64,000 nt of DNA from Bacteroidales bacterium (GTDB taxonomy: Bacteria > Bacteroidota > Bacteroidia > Bacteroidales > Lentimicrobiaceae): NCBI GenBank assembly GCA_016705005.1, contig JADIZB010000001.1:310001-374000 (forward strand), read 5' to 3'. Position 1 is the stretch's first letter. Every line of letters starts with the position of its first letter. This document shows, piece by piece, positions 9,615 to 17,153 of this stretch. Below the pieces are notes generated by a model, which was given only the letters and a program-made list of their open reading frames with translations, was not told where the DNA came from and did not search any database. Both the position numbers and the translations under genes were made by a program.

Positions 9615-11144
9615 ATGAAACGAAACACAAAATATATACTGATAGCCCTCTGGGTGGTCGGACTCTTAGGTATCAGTGGTTGTTCCAAATACCTGGACGA
9701 AGGCCCGGAAGACAAAAGTTTCACAGAAGAAACCGATTATACCCAAAGCAGTAATATGATACTGCCGATCCTGGGAACCTATTCCGAATTCAATAATACC
9801 GAATGGGAAGACTTTCCGTTAATTTCTGTTCGTGGGGATGATGTGAATGCAGGTGGACTGGGCGACCAGCAGGATTATGCCGCCACTGACGATTATAGTT
9901 ATAATAAGGATTACTGGATGTATAACTCGTTGTGGCAGAATTATTATACAAATATGTTCTCTGCCAATTCAGCGATGGAGCAAATTGCACTCTATAAAGA
10001 AAATGGAGCGAGTGCAGAACTTGCTGACCAGTATATTGCCGAAGCCAAGGTTTTGCAGTCCTGGTGGCTGTTTCAGCTAAGCCGGGTGTGGGGATCATTG
10101 CTGATTCCGGCAGGTTCGAGCCCTACAACCCTTTTTGTGACACCACTATCAACCAAGGATGAAGTAATGCAGTATATATCCGACAGGATGGATGAAGCCA
10201 TTCCTCACCTTGTGTCTGTCAGGCCGAACGAGCGTACTGACATCCCCGGAGGTGTTACCAAATATACTGCCCTTGCGATGAAAGCGTTGGCCAATATGGA
10301 GCTTAAAAAATACCAGGAGGTTGCTGATGCCACCGGTGAGATTATCAATTCGGGCAAATTCCAGCTTGAATCGGATTATTATGAACTTTTCAAGATTCAG
10401 GGCAAACTAAACAACGAGAATCTCTGGGAAATGCAGTATTCTGATCTGGGACAAGGATCCGGTGACAACTTCTCATACCTCTTTGCATTTTTCGGACCAC
10501 AGGGCTGGACACCAGCCGTTACCGGCTCTGGTGATGGCTGGGGTTTTTATGAGCCCAGTATGAAATACATTAAATTCATGCTCGACAGGGATGAAACGAT
10601 TCGTCTGGAGACTACGGTAATTTTTACAAATCGTGGAATCAATGCACTTAAATCTGATCCAAACTATGCTACCCTGCCTTCATGGATATCGAACACTACC
10701 CGCTCAGGAGATGTGTTCAATGATTACGCCAGGGCAATATTTGCCAGCGGAAAGCATTACCTGCCATCGAACCAGCTTACTACAGGCCGCACTGATTACG
10801 GAACAAACAAGAATTTTACCTGCATCAGGTATGCCGAGATCCTGCTTATGTACGCTGAGGCTCTGACACAGGGAGCTTCCGGATCAGCTGGTTCAGCAGA
10901 TGGTGCCGTTAATCTTGTGAGGGAAAGAGCCGGACTGTCAGCATTATCAGGAGTTACCCTCGATCAGGTTATGGATGAAAAATTCGCAGAGCTCGGCATG
11001 GAATGGGGAACCAGGTTTTACGATATGGTAAGGCTTGGCAGAACCAATGAACTGAGTTATGATGGAAGATCATTCTCCCCGGATAAGACCTTCCTGCCTT
11101 ATCCGCAGAATCAGGTTGACCAGTTACCCATTCTCAAACAATAA
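9615..11144 (+). CDS. SusD/RagB-family surface glycan-binding lipoprotein
   Basis: A 509-residue outer-membrane lipoprotein. The leader ends LLGISGC, a good lipobox, followed by SKYLDEGPED. The rest has the SusD layout: N-terminal helical TPR-like region (NSAMEQIALYKENG, YIAEAKVLQSWWLFQLSRVWG, TKYTALAMKALANMELKKY) and the C-terminal signature RYAEILLMYAEALTQ with LVRERAGLSAL and ELGMEWGTRFYDMVRLGR. SusD proteins cap the SusC barrel and bind the incoming glycan. The first ATG of the open frame (9582) overlaps the end of SusC; the ATG at 9615 begins the lipoprotein signal and was preferred. Confidence 0.93.
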   Translation: MKRNTKYILIALWVVGLLGISGCSKYLDEGPEDKSFTEETDYTQSSNMILPILGTYSEFNNTEWEDFPLISVRGDDVNAGGLGDQQDYAATDDYSYNKDYWMYNSLWQNYYTNMFSANSAMEQIALYKENGASAELADQYIAEAKVLQSWWLFQLSRVWGSLLIPAGSSPTTLFVTPLSTKDEVMQYISDRMDEAIPHLVSVRPNERTDIPGGVTKYTALAMKALANMELKKYQEVADATGEIINSGKFQLESDYYELFKIQGKLNNENLWEMQYSDLGQGSGDNFSYLFAFFGPQGWTPAVTGSGDGWGFYEPSMKYIKFMLDRDETIRLETTVIFTNRGINALKSDPNYATLPSWISNTTRSGDVFNDYARAIFASGKHYLPSNQLTTGRTDYGTNKNFTCIRYAEILLMYAEALTQGASGSAGSADGAVNLVRERAGLSALSGVTLDQVMDEKFAELGMEWGTRFYDMVRLGRTNELSYDGRSFSPDKTFLPYPQNQVDQLPILKQ

Positions 11145-11175
11145 CTGTTACTACAATCATTAACAAATCAAGAAA

Positions 11176-12264
11176 ATGAAAAAACTCAGATATATTTTCG
11201 TTTATTCGCTGATGATGGCTCTGACCATCTCATGCGAAAAAGGGCTCGATCCGATCAATTCGGTTAATCCGGGTCCTGATTCAGAAATTCCTGAAATTAC
11301 AGTCACCAATCCGACCGAAGGGTCAATCATGCGCGTTCCTGAAGGGCAGACAACAGTTACATTTGTTATTGTAGCCAGTGATGATATCGAACTGGCTTCT
11401 GTTGTTGTTCAGCTTGATGGTACCCAGATTGCCAGCTACAACTCTTTTAAAGATTACAGAAGAGCCGCATTAAATGTTACCTATGACGGTCTGTCAGATG
11501 GTGATCACACACTTACTGTTGCTGCAACAGATAAAACCGACAAGAGTGCATCAACCAGCGTGAATTTCAAGAAGTATACAGCTGTGACCTATGTTCCGAT
11601 TGAAGGAGAAATATTGTATATGGCATTTGAAGGTGCCTTCACCGATGCCATCTCCGGAATTGAACCCAATGTAACCGGCACACCGACTTTTGGAGATGGG
11701 AAACTTGGTCAGGCTTATCAGGGAGCAGCGGACTCTTACCTTACCTTCCCGGCAGCAACATTAACTACCACTCACGAATTCAGTGCAGCATTCTGGATGA
11801 AAATCAATGCAACACCAGATCGGGCGGGCATACTCACTATGTCACCTGAGGATCTGGAAAATGCTGGCTACCCGACAGTTCAGAACCTGCGTACAAGCGG
11901 TTTCCGCTTTTTCCGTGAAGGTTCCGCCACAGCGCAGACTATAAAAGACAATGTAGGTTACGCAACCGGTGAATGCTGGAACGATGGAGGTCAGGTTGAT
12001 CCTTCGACCGGTGAATGGGTCCACTTAGCTTTCACAATTTCCGATACCAAAAGTTCTATTTATATCAACGGTGAATTAGCACGTGAGTCAGATCTTACAG
12101 CACCTGTCGACTGGACGGGATGCGATATTCTTACCATTATGTCAGGTGTACCCCGCTTCACAGAATGGAATCACTTTTCGGATCTGAGCCTGCTCGACGA
12201 ATTACACATGTTCAAAAGGGCAATTACCCCGGAAGAAATCCAGACTTTTGCAACAGCGAGGTAA
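11176..12264 (+). CDS. Lipoprotein with Ig-like and LamG/concanavalin-like domains
   Basis: A 362-residue lipoprotein, lipobox LTISC with cysteine 21. Residues about 40-135 form an Ig-like beta-sandwich (PEITVTNPTEGSIM, DGDHTLTVAATDKTDKSAS); about 155-355 form a LamG/concanavalin-like jelly roll (LSFAA-type start, HEFSAAFWMKIN, GEWVHLAFTISDTKSSIYIN, LLDELHMFKRAITPEEI). Its position directly after SusD is where these loci encode accessory surface glycan-binding proteins, so it likely helps capture the same polysaccharide. No catalytic residues are recognised. It is the last gene of the locus and is followed by a strong terminator. Confidence 0.8.
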   Translation: MKKLRYIFVYSLMMALTISCEKGLDPINSVNPGPDSEIPEITVTNPTEGSIMRVPEGQTTVTFVIVASDDIELASVVVQLDGTQIASYNSFKDYRRAALNVTYDGLSDGDHTLTVAATDKTDKSASTSVNFKKYTAVTYVPIEGEILYMAFEGAFTDAISGIEPNVTGTPTFGDGKLGQAYQGAADSYLTFPAATLTTTHEFSAAFWMKINATPDRAGILTMSPEDLENAGYPTVQNLRTSGFRFFREGSATAQTIKDNVGYATGECWNDGGQVDPSTGEWVHLAFTISDTKSSIYINGELARESDLTAPVDWTGCDILTIMSGVPRFTEWNHFSDLSLLDELHMFKRAITPEEIQTFATAR

Positions 12265-12278
12265 TTCAATCATGAGAT

Positions 12279-12310
12279 AAAAAAAGAGGGAATGATCTTC
12301 CCTCTTTTTT
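12279..12310. terminator. Bidirectional intrinsic terminator
   Basis: AAAAAAGAGGGAA at 12280-12292, loop TGATC, then TTCCCTCTTTTTT at 12298-12310: a 13-bp perfect stem with an A run on one side and a T run on the other. It sits between converging genes and can end transcription of both. Confidence 0.85.
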
Positions 12311-12335
12311 ATTCTTAAAGTCGGTAAAAAGGAAG

Positions 12336-13097
12336 TCAGAATTCTGCCATAAACCGGTACCCGTCATTAATATAAAACCACTGAGCCACATCTCCGCTGC
12401 GATATTTTGATTTGGCATCGGAGGTTCGTCTCAATACAGATCTTGTTGTCATCATCCTTCGGATAGCGCGTTCATCGCGGTTGAATCCCACACTAAAAGC
12501 CGTTGCATAAAATCTAAGTTTATCATCTTCCGATTTCCATTTTATATGTGCAAACCTTTTATCCATGAGCCGAATAAACATAACAAGATAACGAAGCTGC
12601 CATTCCTGCGAATCAAGTCTTCGGGCCCGTTCACCCCTTGCTTTCGATGTATTTTTTAAATCAAATTTCTGCGAAGTCATCTTTTGCCTTGTTACATTTC
12701 TTTCGATCAGTTCAGCAAATGAAGGTTTCATCTGGAATCTGCCAACTTCATAGTGCGAATACTTTCTGCCCGATTGTACATAAAGCATCCGGGTGGCACC
12801 TGTTTCCATCACATCCTTAATTGCTGAATACTTCACGAGGCCCGGAAAAATAATTCCGTAGGCAAATGCTGGCTGGATTCTTTCCTTCTTCAGGGTATCT
12901 GACATCCAGGTGTTCCTTCGTAAATAGTCAACTGCATCAAAATATCTATTACCCAGTTCGACTGAAAGATCTGTGCCCGGGACAGTGGTTTGAGCCAATA
13001 TCCTGTTACCCGAGAAAGTCAGAAAAAGAAGAAACATAATAGTAATCCGGCTCCAGGAAATTTGCCCGAAAAATGATTCTCTACCGGATTTGGTCAT
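12336..13097 (-). CDS. Secreted lysozyme-like protein, putative catalytic Glu replaced by Gly
   Basis: A 253-residue exported protein with an N-terminal signal (TIMFLLFLTFSG...ILAQ, cleavage before QTTVPG). Residues about 75-130 have the look of a lysozyme/transglycosylase fold: GIIFPGLVKYSAIKDVMETG, then YSHYEVGRFQMKPSF, where G-x-F-Q-x-K-P matches the G-x-x-Q-x-x-P motif of such enzymes. In the related Bacteroidetes proteins as I remember them, FP is followed by glutamate (FPEL), the likely catalytic acid; here it is glycine 86. If that recollection is right, this protein may bind rather than cut peptidoglycan. The C-terminal half is basic with no known domain. It is expressed on its own, converging with the sugar locus. 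Confidence 0.6.
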   Translation of the reverse strand: MTKSGRESFFGQISWSRITIMFLLFLTFSGNRILAQTTVPGTDLSVELGNRYFDAVDYLRRNTWMSDTLKKERIQPAFAYGIIFPGLVKYSAIKDVMETGATRMLYVQSGRKYSHYEVGRFQMKPSFAELIERNVTRQKMTSQKFDLKNTSKARGERARRLDSQEWQLRYLVMFIRLMDKRFAHIKWKSEDDKLRFYATAFSVGFNRDERAIRRMMTTRSVLRRTSDAKSKYRSGDVAQWFYINDGYRFMAEF

Positions 13098-13410
13098 AAA
13101 TTAGAAGGTTCTGCCAGAATTAGATACTTCAGTTCTTGTTAAAATACAATGAGTTAGAATCATCATAACTGAAGACTCAGATTAATGGCCGAAAGATAGT
13201 GTTTTCTCAAATATTCAGCCTGCCCCTTACGCTCAATTTACGAAAGACTTAATGAATTTTGAGTTGTTCTTATTTAATTTCAGTTTTTTTTGTTAAAAAT
13301 GTTAAATGTTGTTACTAATTCACACAAAAAGCAGGGGTGAACTAGCCATCCATAAAAAAATAAACTATATTTGTGCTTAGCAAACTATTACTAACCAAAA
13401 CCTTTAAACT
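13098..13410. other. Divergent intergenic region
   Basis: No gene is seen. It separates two divergent genes and is AT-rich. The only recognisable signal is the -7 box at 13366-13373 for the rightward gene. Confidence 0.4.
13366..13373 (+). promoter_or_regulatory. Possible -7 box of the frameshifted T9SS gene
   Basis: TATATTTG matches TAnnTTTG and lies 37 bp before the ATG at 13411. No clear -33 TTTG is present at the expected distance. Chance matches to this short motif are common, so the location is the main support. Confidence 0.4.
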
Positions 13411-13475
13411 ATGAGAAAATTTACTCTTTTATTTGTGATGATGCTCACTTTTCTTTGTCTTCAATGGCGCAGACT

Positions 13476-13963
13476 ATTGAAAATTTTGAAAGCCATAAAA
13501 TGAACCTATTGCTGGTGGAGTTGCAGATCTTGGTTCCTTGACAGTAGTTCCGAATCCTGATCCTACCAGGGATCAATACCAGCGGAAATGTTGTTAAAAT
13601 TTTACGCGGCAAAGATGGTGTCCCCTGGGGCTGGTTTTATTCAGACCTTCAAACTGCTGTAGATCTGACAGCAAACAAATATGTTCATTTAAAAGTCTGG
13701 AAACCTCGCATCAGCCCTGTTAAATTTAAATTTGAAGGTGCTTTGAATTCAGGAGATGTTGAATCAATGGCATCCTCAGACTGTCGTAAACCAATGGGAA
13801 GAAATAGTATTCAATTTTAATACACTTAGTGGAGATTATCATCAAGATTGTTTTCATGCCTGACTTTATCGACTCCGGTTGGTTTAACAGAAGACATCAC
13901 CTTATATTTCGATGATATATATCAACAACGATCCCGACTATAGGCAGCGCTCCTGTTCAGATA
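13476..13963 (+). repeat. Tandem coding repeat, unit 1
   Basis: First of two adjacent units of about 480 bp that encode the same protein module. It starts at ATTGAAAATTTTGAAAGC and aligns with the unit beginning 488 bp further on. It carries several frame breaks of its own, not at the same places as unit 2. Confidence 0.7.
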
Positions 13964-14442
13964 ATTGAGAATTATGACTACATTCCATTGAACTATCTTT
14001 TGGGCGGTGCTGAGGATCTTAGCTCCATGACAATTCTTCCTAACCCTGACAAATCAGGAATTAACATTAGTGATTATGTTATTAAATTCAACCGCGATAA
14101 AGACGGTGTTCCCTGGGGTGGTTTCTGGTCCGCACTTCCGGCTGTTATTGATGTAACTACCAACAAATTTGTTCACGTTAAAGTATGGAAGCCCCGTGTT
14201 AGCATGTTGAAATTTAAAATTGAAGAACGGCCCGACCAATCATTGAAATTTTAAGTAAGAATGACCAAACCAAGGTGAATGCATGGGAAGATATCGTTTT
14301 TGACTTTTCAGAATAAACTGGCACCTACCCCATTATAGCTTTCTTCCTGACTTCAACGATCCTGTTGGTTTAACTGAAGATATAACGATTTATTTTGATG
14401 ATATCATTTTGAACAACGACCCTAATCCAGTTTCAGATTCAC
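13964..14442 (+). repeat. Tandem coding repeat, unit 2
   Basis: Second unit, starting ATTGAGAATTATGAC. Its first 270 bases are open in one frame (13988-14254), then it loses frame near 14230 and again near 14312 and 14336. The identity to unit 1 is clear in protein but moderate in DNA, so the duplication is old. Confidence 0.7.
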
Positions 14443-15034
14443 CTAAATTGACATTAAATGTTGACATGGTCCGATTTGACATCCTGAAGGAACACCTGTT
14501 TATCTTTCAGGCGCAATTGGAGGAATCTATGGGAACTGGGCAGAGCCTGGAACCAACGCCTAACAATGAAATGTTTGACACAGATGGTGACAAGATTTAT
14601 TCGATTATCCAGGAATTGCCTGATGGTTTAATCGCTTTTAAATTTTTCCTGGAAGCAGGTTGGGGAGCTGGAGATCCTGCTCAGGGGTGGCTGATCAGGA
14701 AACGGATTTTGAATTTTGGAAACTAGCAGTTTAACTTATAAATGGGGTGTTCAGGGCATATTATCTGTACCAGAAAACCCACTTTTAGGAAAAGTTAAAA
14801 TGTTCCCGAACCCTGTCAGCAATGAACTGGTGATCAAAACCACCGCTGATGTCAGCAGGGTAACCATCACTTCAATGCTGGGTCAGGTTGTTGGCAGCTA
14901 TGAATTCAACAGCACCGGCAACCAGACAATAAATACTTCTTCTTTCAACAGCGGCATGTACTTCGTTACCTTCACAGGTAAAGACGGCAGCAAGCTGACC
15001 CAGAAACTGATGAAGAACTAATTAACCTCTTCTG

Positions 15035-15075
15035 ATCAATAAAAAAGCCTCCTTTCAGGAGGCTTTTTTATTGAT
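15035..15075 (+). terminator. Intrinsic terminator after the frameshifted gene
   Basis: A perfect 18-bp stem: ATCAATAAAAAAGCCTCC (15035-15052), loop TTTCA, GGAGGCTTTTTTATTGAT (15058-15075). The T run follows the GC core. The strength of this signal suggests the upstream gene was, or is, transcribed. Confidence 0.85.
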
Positions 15076-15139
15076 ATTCCCAATGGATTTACCGGATTCT
15101 GGCTTATCTTCAGTGCACTTCACCCTCTTCAAATTTATT

Positions 15140-15147
15140 TATCTTTG
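15140..15147 (+). promoter_or_regulatory. -7 box of the deoxyhypusine synthase-like gene
   Basis: TATCTTTG matches TAnnTTTG and ends 16 bp before the ATG at 15163. This would leave a leader of roughly ten bases. It also argues against an upstream in-frame ATG-like start near 15145. Confidence 0.45.
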
Positions 15148-15162
15148 CAAAAAAAACCAACC

Positions 15163-16137
15163 ATGAACAGAGGTCCTGTTTCACAATTTATTCAACATCA
15201 TTACAGGCATTTTAATGCTGCTACCCTGATCGATGCATCCAAAGGATATGAAACCCATCTGGCTGAAGGCGGCAAAATGATGATTACCCTGGCTGGTGCA
15301 ATGAGCACGGCTGAACTTGGGATTTCACTGGCAGAAATGATCAGGCAGGATAAAGTCCAGATCATCAGTTGCACAGGGGCAAACCTCGAAGAAGACATTA
15401 TGAACCTGGTAGCCCACAGCCACTATAAGAGGGTTCCCCATTACCGCGACCTTACGCCACAACAGGAATACGAATTGCTTGAAAAGGGTCTCAACCGAGT
15501 AACCGATACCTGTATCCCTGAAGAAGAAGCCTTTCGCAGAATTCAGCATCACATAGAAAAGATATGGAAAGATGCTCAGGCTTCAGGTCAGCGGTTTTTC
15601 CCTCATGAATACATGTACAAACTGCTGCTCAGCAAGGCGATGGAAAAGGATTATGAAATTGATCCGAAGCATTCGTGGATGCTGGCTGCCGCTGAGAAAA
15701 ACCTGCCCATCATTGTTCCCGGATGGGAAGACAGTACCATGGGCAATATTTTCGCTTCTTACTGCATTAAGGGCGAGTTAAACCCTTCAACCATGAAAAC
15801 CGGTATCGAATATATGGTATGGCTGTCAGAATGGTATCGCAATAATTCTTCAGGGAAGGGTGTGGGATTCTTCCAGATCGGAGGGGGAATAGCTGGTGAT
15901 TTCCCGATCTGCGTGGTACCGATGATGTATCAGGATCTTGAATGGCACGATGTTCCTTTCTGGTCTTACTTCTGCCAGATCAGTGATTCAACAACTTCGT
16001 ATGGATCATACTCTGGAGCCGTCCCCAACGAAAAAATCACCTGGGGTAAACTCGACATCGATACGCCAAAATTTATAATTGAGAGCGATGCGACCATTGT
16101 TGCACCCCTGATTTTTGCCTGGCTTCTGGGTTGGTAG
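15163..16137 (+). CDS. Deoxyhypusine synthase-family protein (polyamine enzyme)
   Basis: A 324-residue cytoplasmic protein that aligns along its length with deoxyhypusine synthase. The NAD-binding parts (LAGAMSTAELGISLAEMI, IISCTGANLEED) and the C-terminal core (SYSGAVPNEKITWGKLDID) are present. K296 in WGK corresponds to the lysine that forms the covalent butylimine intermediate in the eukaryotic enzyme, so the chemistry, transfer of an aminobutyl group from spermidine, looks possible. Bacteria lack eIF5A, the usual acceptor, so the product is probably a polyamine such as homospermidine rather than a modified protein. Neighbouring arginine decarboxylase and ureohydrolase genes, convergent with this one, support a polyamine role. 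Start 15163 fits the promoter box and begins the family's usual N terminus. Confidence 0.85.
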   Translation: MNRGPVSQFIQHHYRHFNAATLIDASKGYETHLAEGGKMMITLAGAMSTAELGISLAEMIRQDKVQIISCTGANLEEDIMNLVAHSHYKRVPHYRDLTPQQEYELLEKGLNRVTDTCIPEEEAFRRIQHHIEKIWKDAQASGQRFFPHEYMYKLLLSKAMEKDYEIDPKHSWMLAAAEKNLPIIVPGWEDSTMGNIFASYCIKGELNPSTMKTGIEYMVWLSEWYRNNSSGKGVGFFQIGGGIAGDFPICVVPMMYQDLEWHDVPFWSYFCQISDSTTSYGSYSGAVPNEKITWGKLDIDTPKFIIESDATIVAPLIFAWLLGW

Positions 16138-16174
16138 AATAAGAAAAATCCAAGCGAAGGATTCTTTAAAATTT

Positions 16175-17047
16175 CTATTTAACAGAACCTGCAAACTTAA
16201 AATTAAGTATTTGATATAGCAGTCTGGCGGCCAGCAGATTGGGAGCCTTATTATATTTAATCGGGCATAGACCGGTTACATCAAAACCAACTATAGTTGA
16301 TTTATCGTTAACTGCCTGTAATATTTCAAGTACCTGGTACCATCCGAGTCCACCGGGCTCAGGGTTTGCAGTAGCTGCCATTACAGAGGGGTCGAGTACA
16401 TCCAGATCCATCGAAATGTACACATGCTTTTCAAGCTTGTTTAGAAAATCATACATCCAGGTTTTGTTTGTTCCATCAAGAATATTATGGGCATAAAAAA
16501 CACGTTCCGGCTTGATGCTATCACGTTCTTCCGCACTCATACTTCTGATGCCGACCTGAAGAACCGGCGCCAGTTCTGAAGCCCTTGCCATGACGCAACT
16601 ATGGTGATAAGCCGAGCCATGAAAAATCTGCCGTTGGTTTGCGTGAGCCCCCAATTGTAAAATACAAAAATCCTTTTCCTTGTAATAATCGGCACAAGCC
16701 TTCATTGAACCAATACCGGTGGAATGTTCACCACCTATGATCACAGGGAATTTCCTCTTCTTCAATAACTGCATGGTCCTGGTTTCGACCTCTTTCACCA
16801 TCTTCTCATGAGATTTCCCTTCTTTAATAGCTTCTCCGGTGTGAATCCCAATCCTGTATACCTCAAAATCGGATTGAATATCATAAAGATGCATCGAGGC
16901 TGATGCCTCAATCAATGCTTCCGGCCCTTTATCCGTTCCTTTTATCCAGTTTGTCCCGGCCTCAAAAGGTACCGGAAGGATGACCACTTTGGCGCTCTCA
17001 TAGCCGGAGTATTGCTCGGCTATTCCTCCGAATTGCTTGACTCTCAT
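16175..17047 (-). CDS. Agmatinase/arginase-family protein with substituted metal ligands
   Basis: A 290-residue ureohydrolase-fold protein. Conserved landmarks are G105-G-E-H108-S, H135, and S-M-D214-L-D216 followed by VLDP and PEPGGLGW, so four of the six manganese ligands remain. The usual D-x-H-x-D motif reads G133-A-H-A-N137: both aspartates are gone. The glutamate normally found in the last motif (V-E-x-x-P) is G259 in FDVTGLCP. The codons are GGG, AAC and GGT, so at least two of the three are not single-base slips. Intact members split agmatine to putrescine and urea. Here loss of activity, a changed metal centre, or a regulatory role is likely. It lies 106 bp after the arginine decarboxylase gene on the same strand, which is the usual pairing. 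Confidence 0.8.
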   Translation of the reverse strand: MRVKQFGGIAEQYSGYESAKVVILPVPFEAGTNWIKGTDKGPEALIEASASMHLYDIQSDFEVYRIGIHTGEAIKEGKSHEKMVKEVETRTMQLLKKRKFPVIIGGEHSTGIGSMKACADYYKEKDFCILQLGAHANQRQIFHGSAYHHSCVMARASELAPVLQVGIRSMSAEERDSIKPERVFYAHNILDGTNKTWMYDFLNKLEKHVYISMDLDVLDPSVMAATANPEPGGLGWYQVLEILQAVNDKSTIVGFDVTGLCPIKYNKAPNLLAARLLYQILNFKFAGSVK

Positions 17048-17153
17048 ATGTCAGAAATTAATACAGTTGATAATTCCGGAAGAAATGAGAACCCCTCCTC
17101 CTTGATTTCCGGAATAAAATGAAAGCTAAAATTACTGAAATCTCAGACAGAAA

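Larger units (their letters stand above)
13411..15021 (+). pseudogene. Frameshifted T9SS protein with two tandem beta-sandwich repeats
   Basis: Joining frames across indels restores one exported protein of about 530 residues: signal peptide (MRKFTLLFVMM..., SMAQTIENFE), two copies of a roughly 150-residue module (GVPWGWFYSDL and GVPWGGFWSAL; KYVHLKVWKPRISP and KFVHVKVWKPRVS; GLTEDITLYFDD and GLTEDITIYFDD), a third beta-sandwich of the NWAEPGTNPNNEMFD type found in surface proteins of this phylum, and an intact T9SS tail (MFPNPVSNELVIKT...KLMKN) in 14716-15021. I count at least ten breaks of frame between 13450 and 14750, mostly one-base gains or losses, for example near 13504, 13565, 13770, 13873, 13932, 14230 and 14312. 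This is either a decaying gene or a patch of poor sequence; flanking genes are intact. Function unknown; surface adhesion or glycan binding is plausible. Confidence 0.75.

Noticed and set aside
13476..14442. Two 480-bp repeats considered as mobile elements
   Set aside because: They encode the same protein module in the same orientation within one gene; no transposase, terminal inverted repeats or target duplications.
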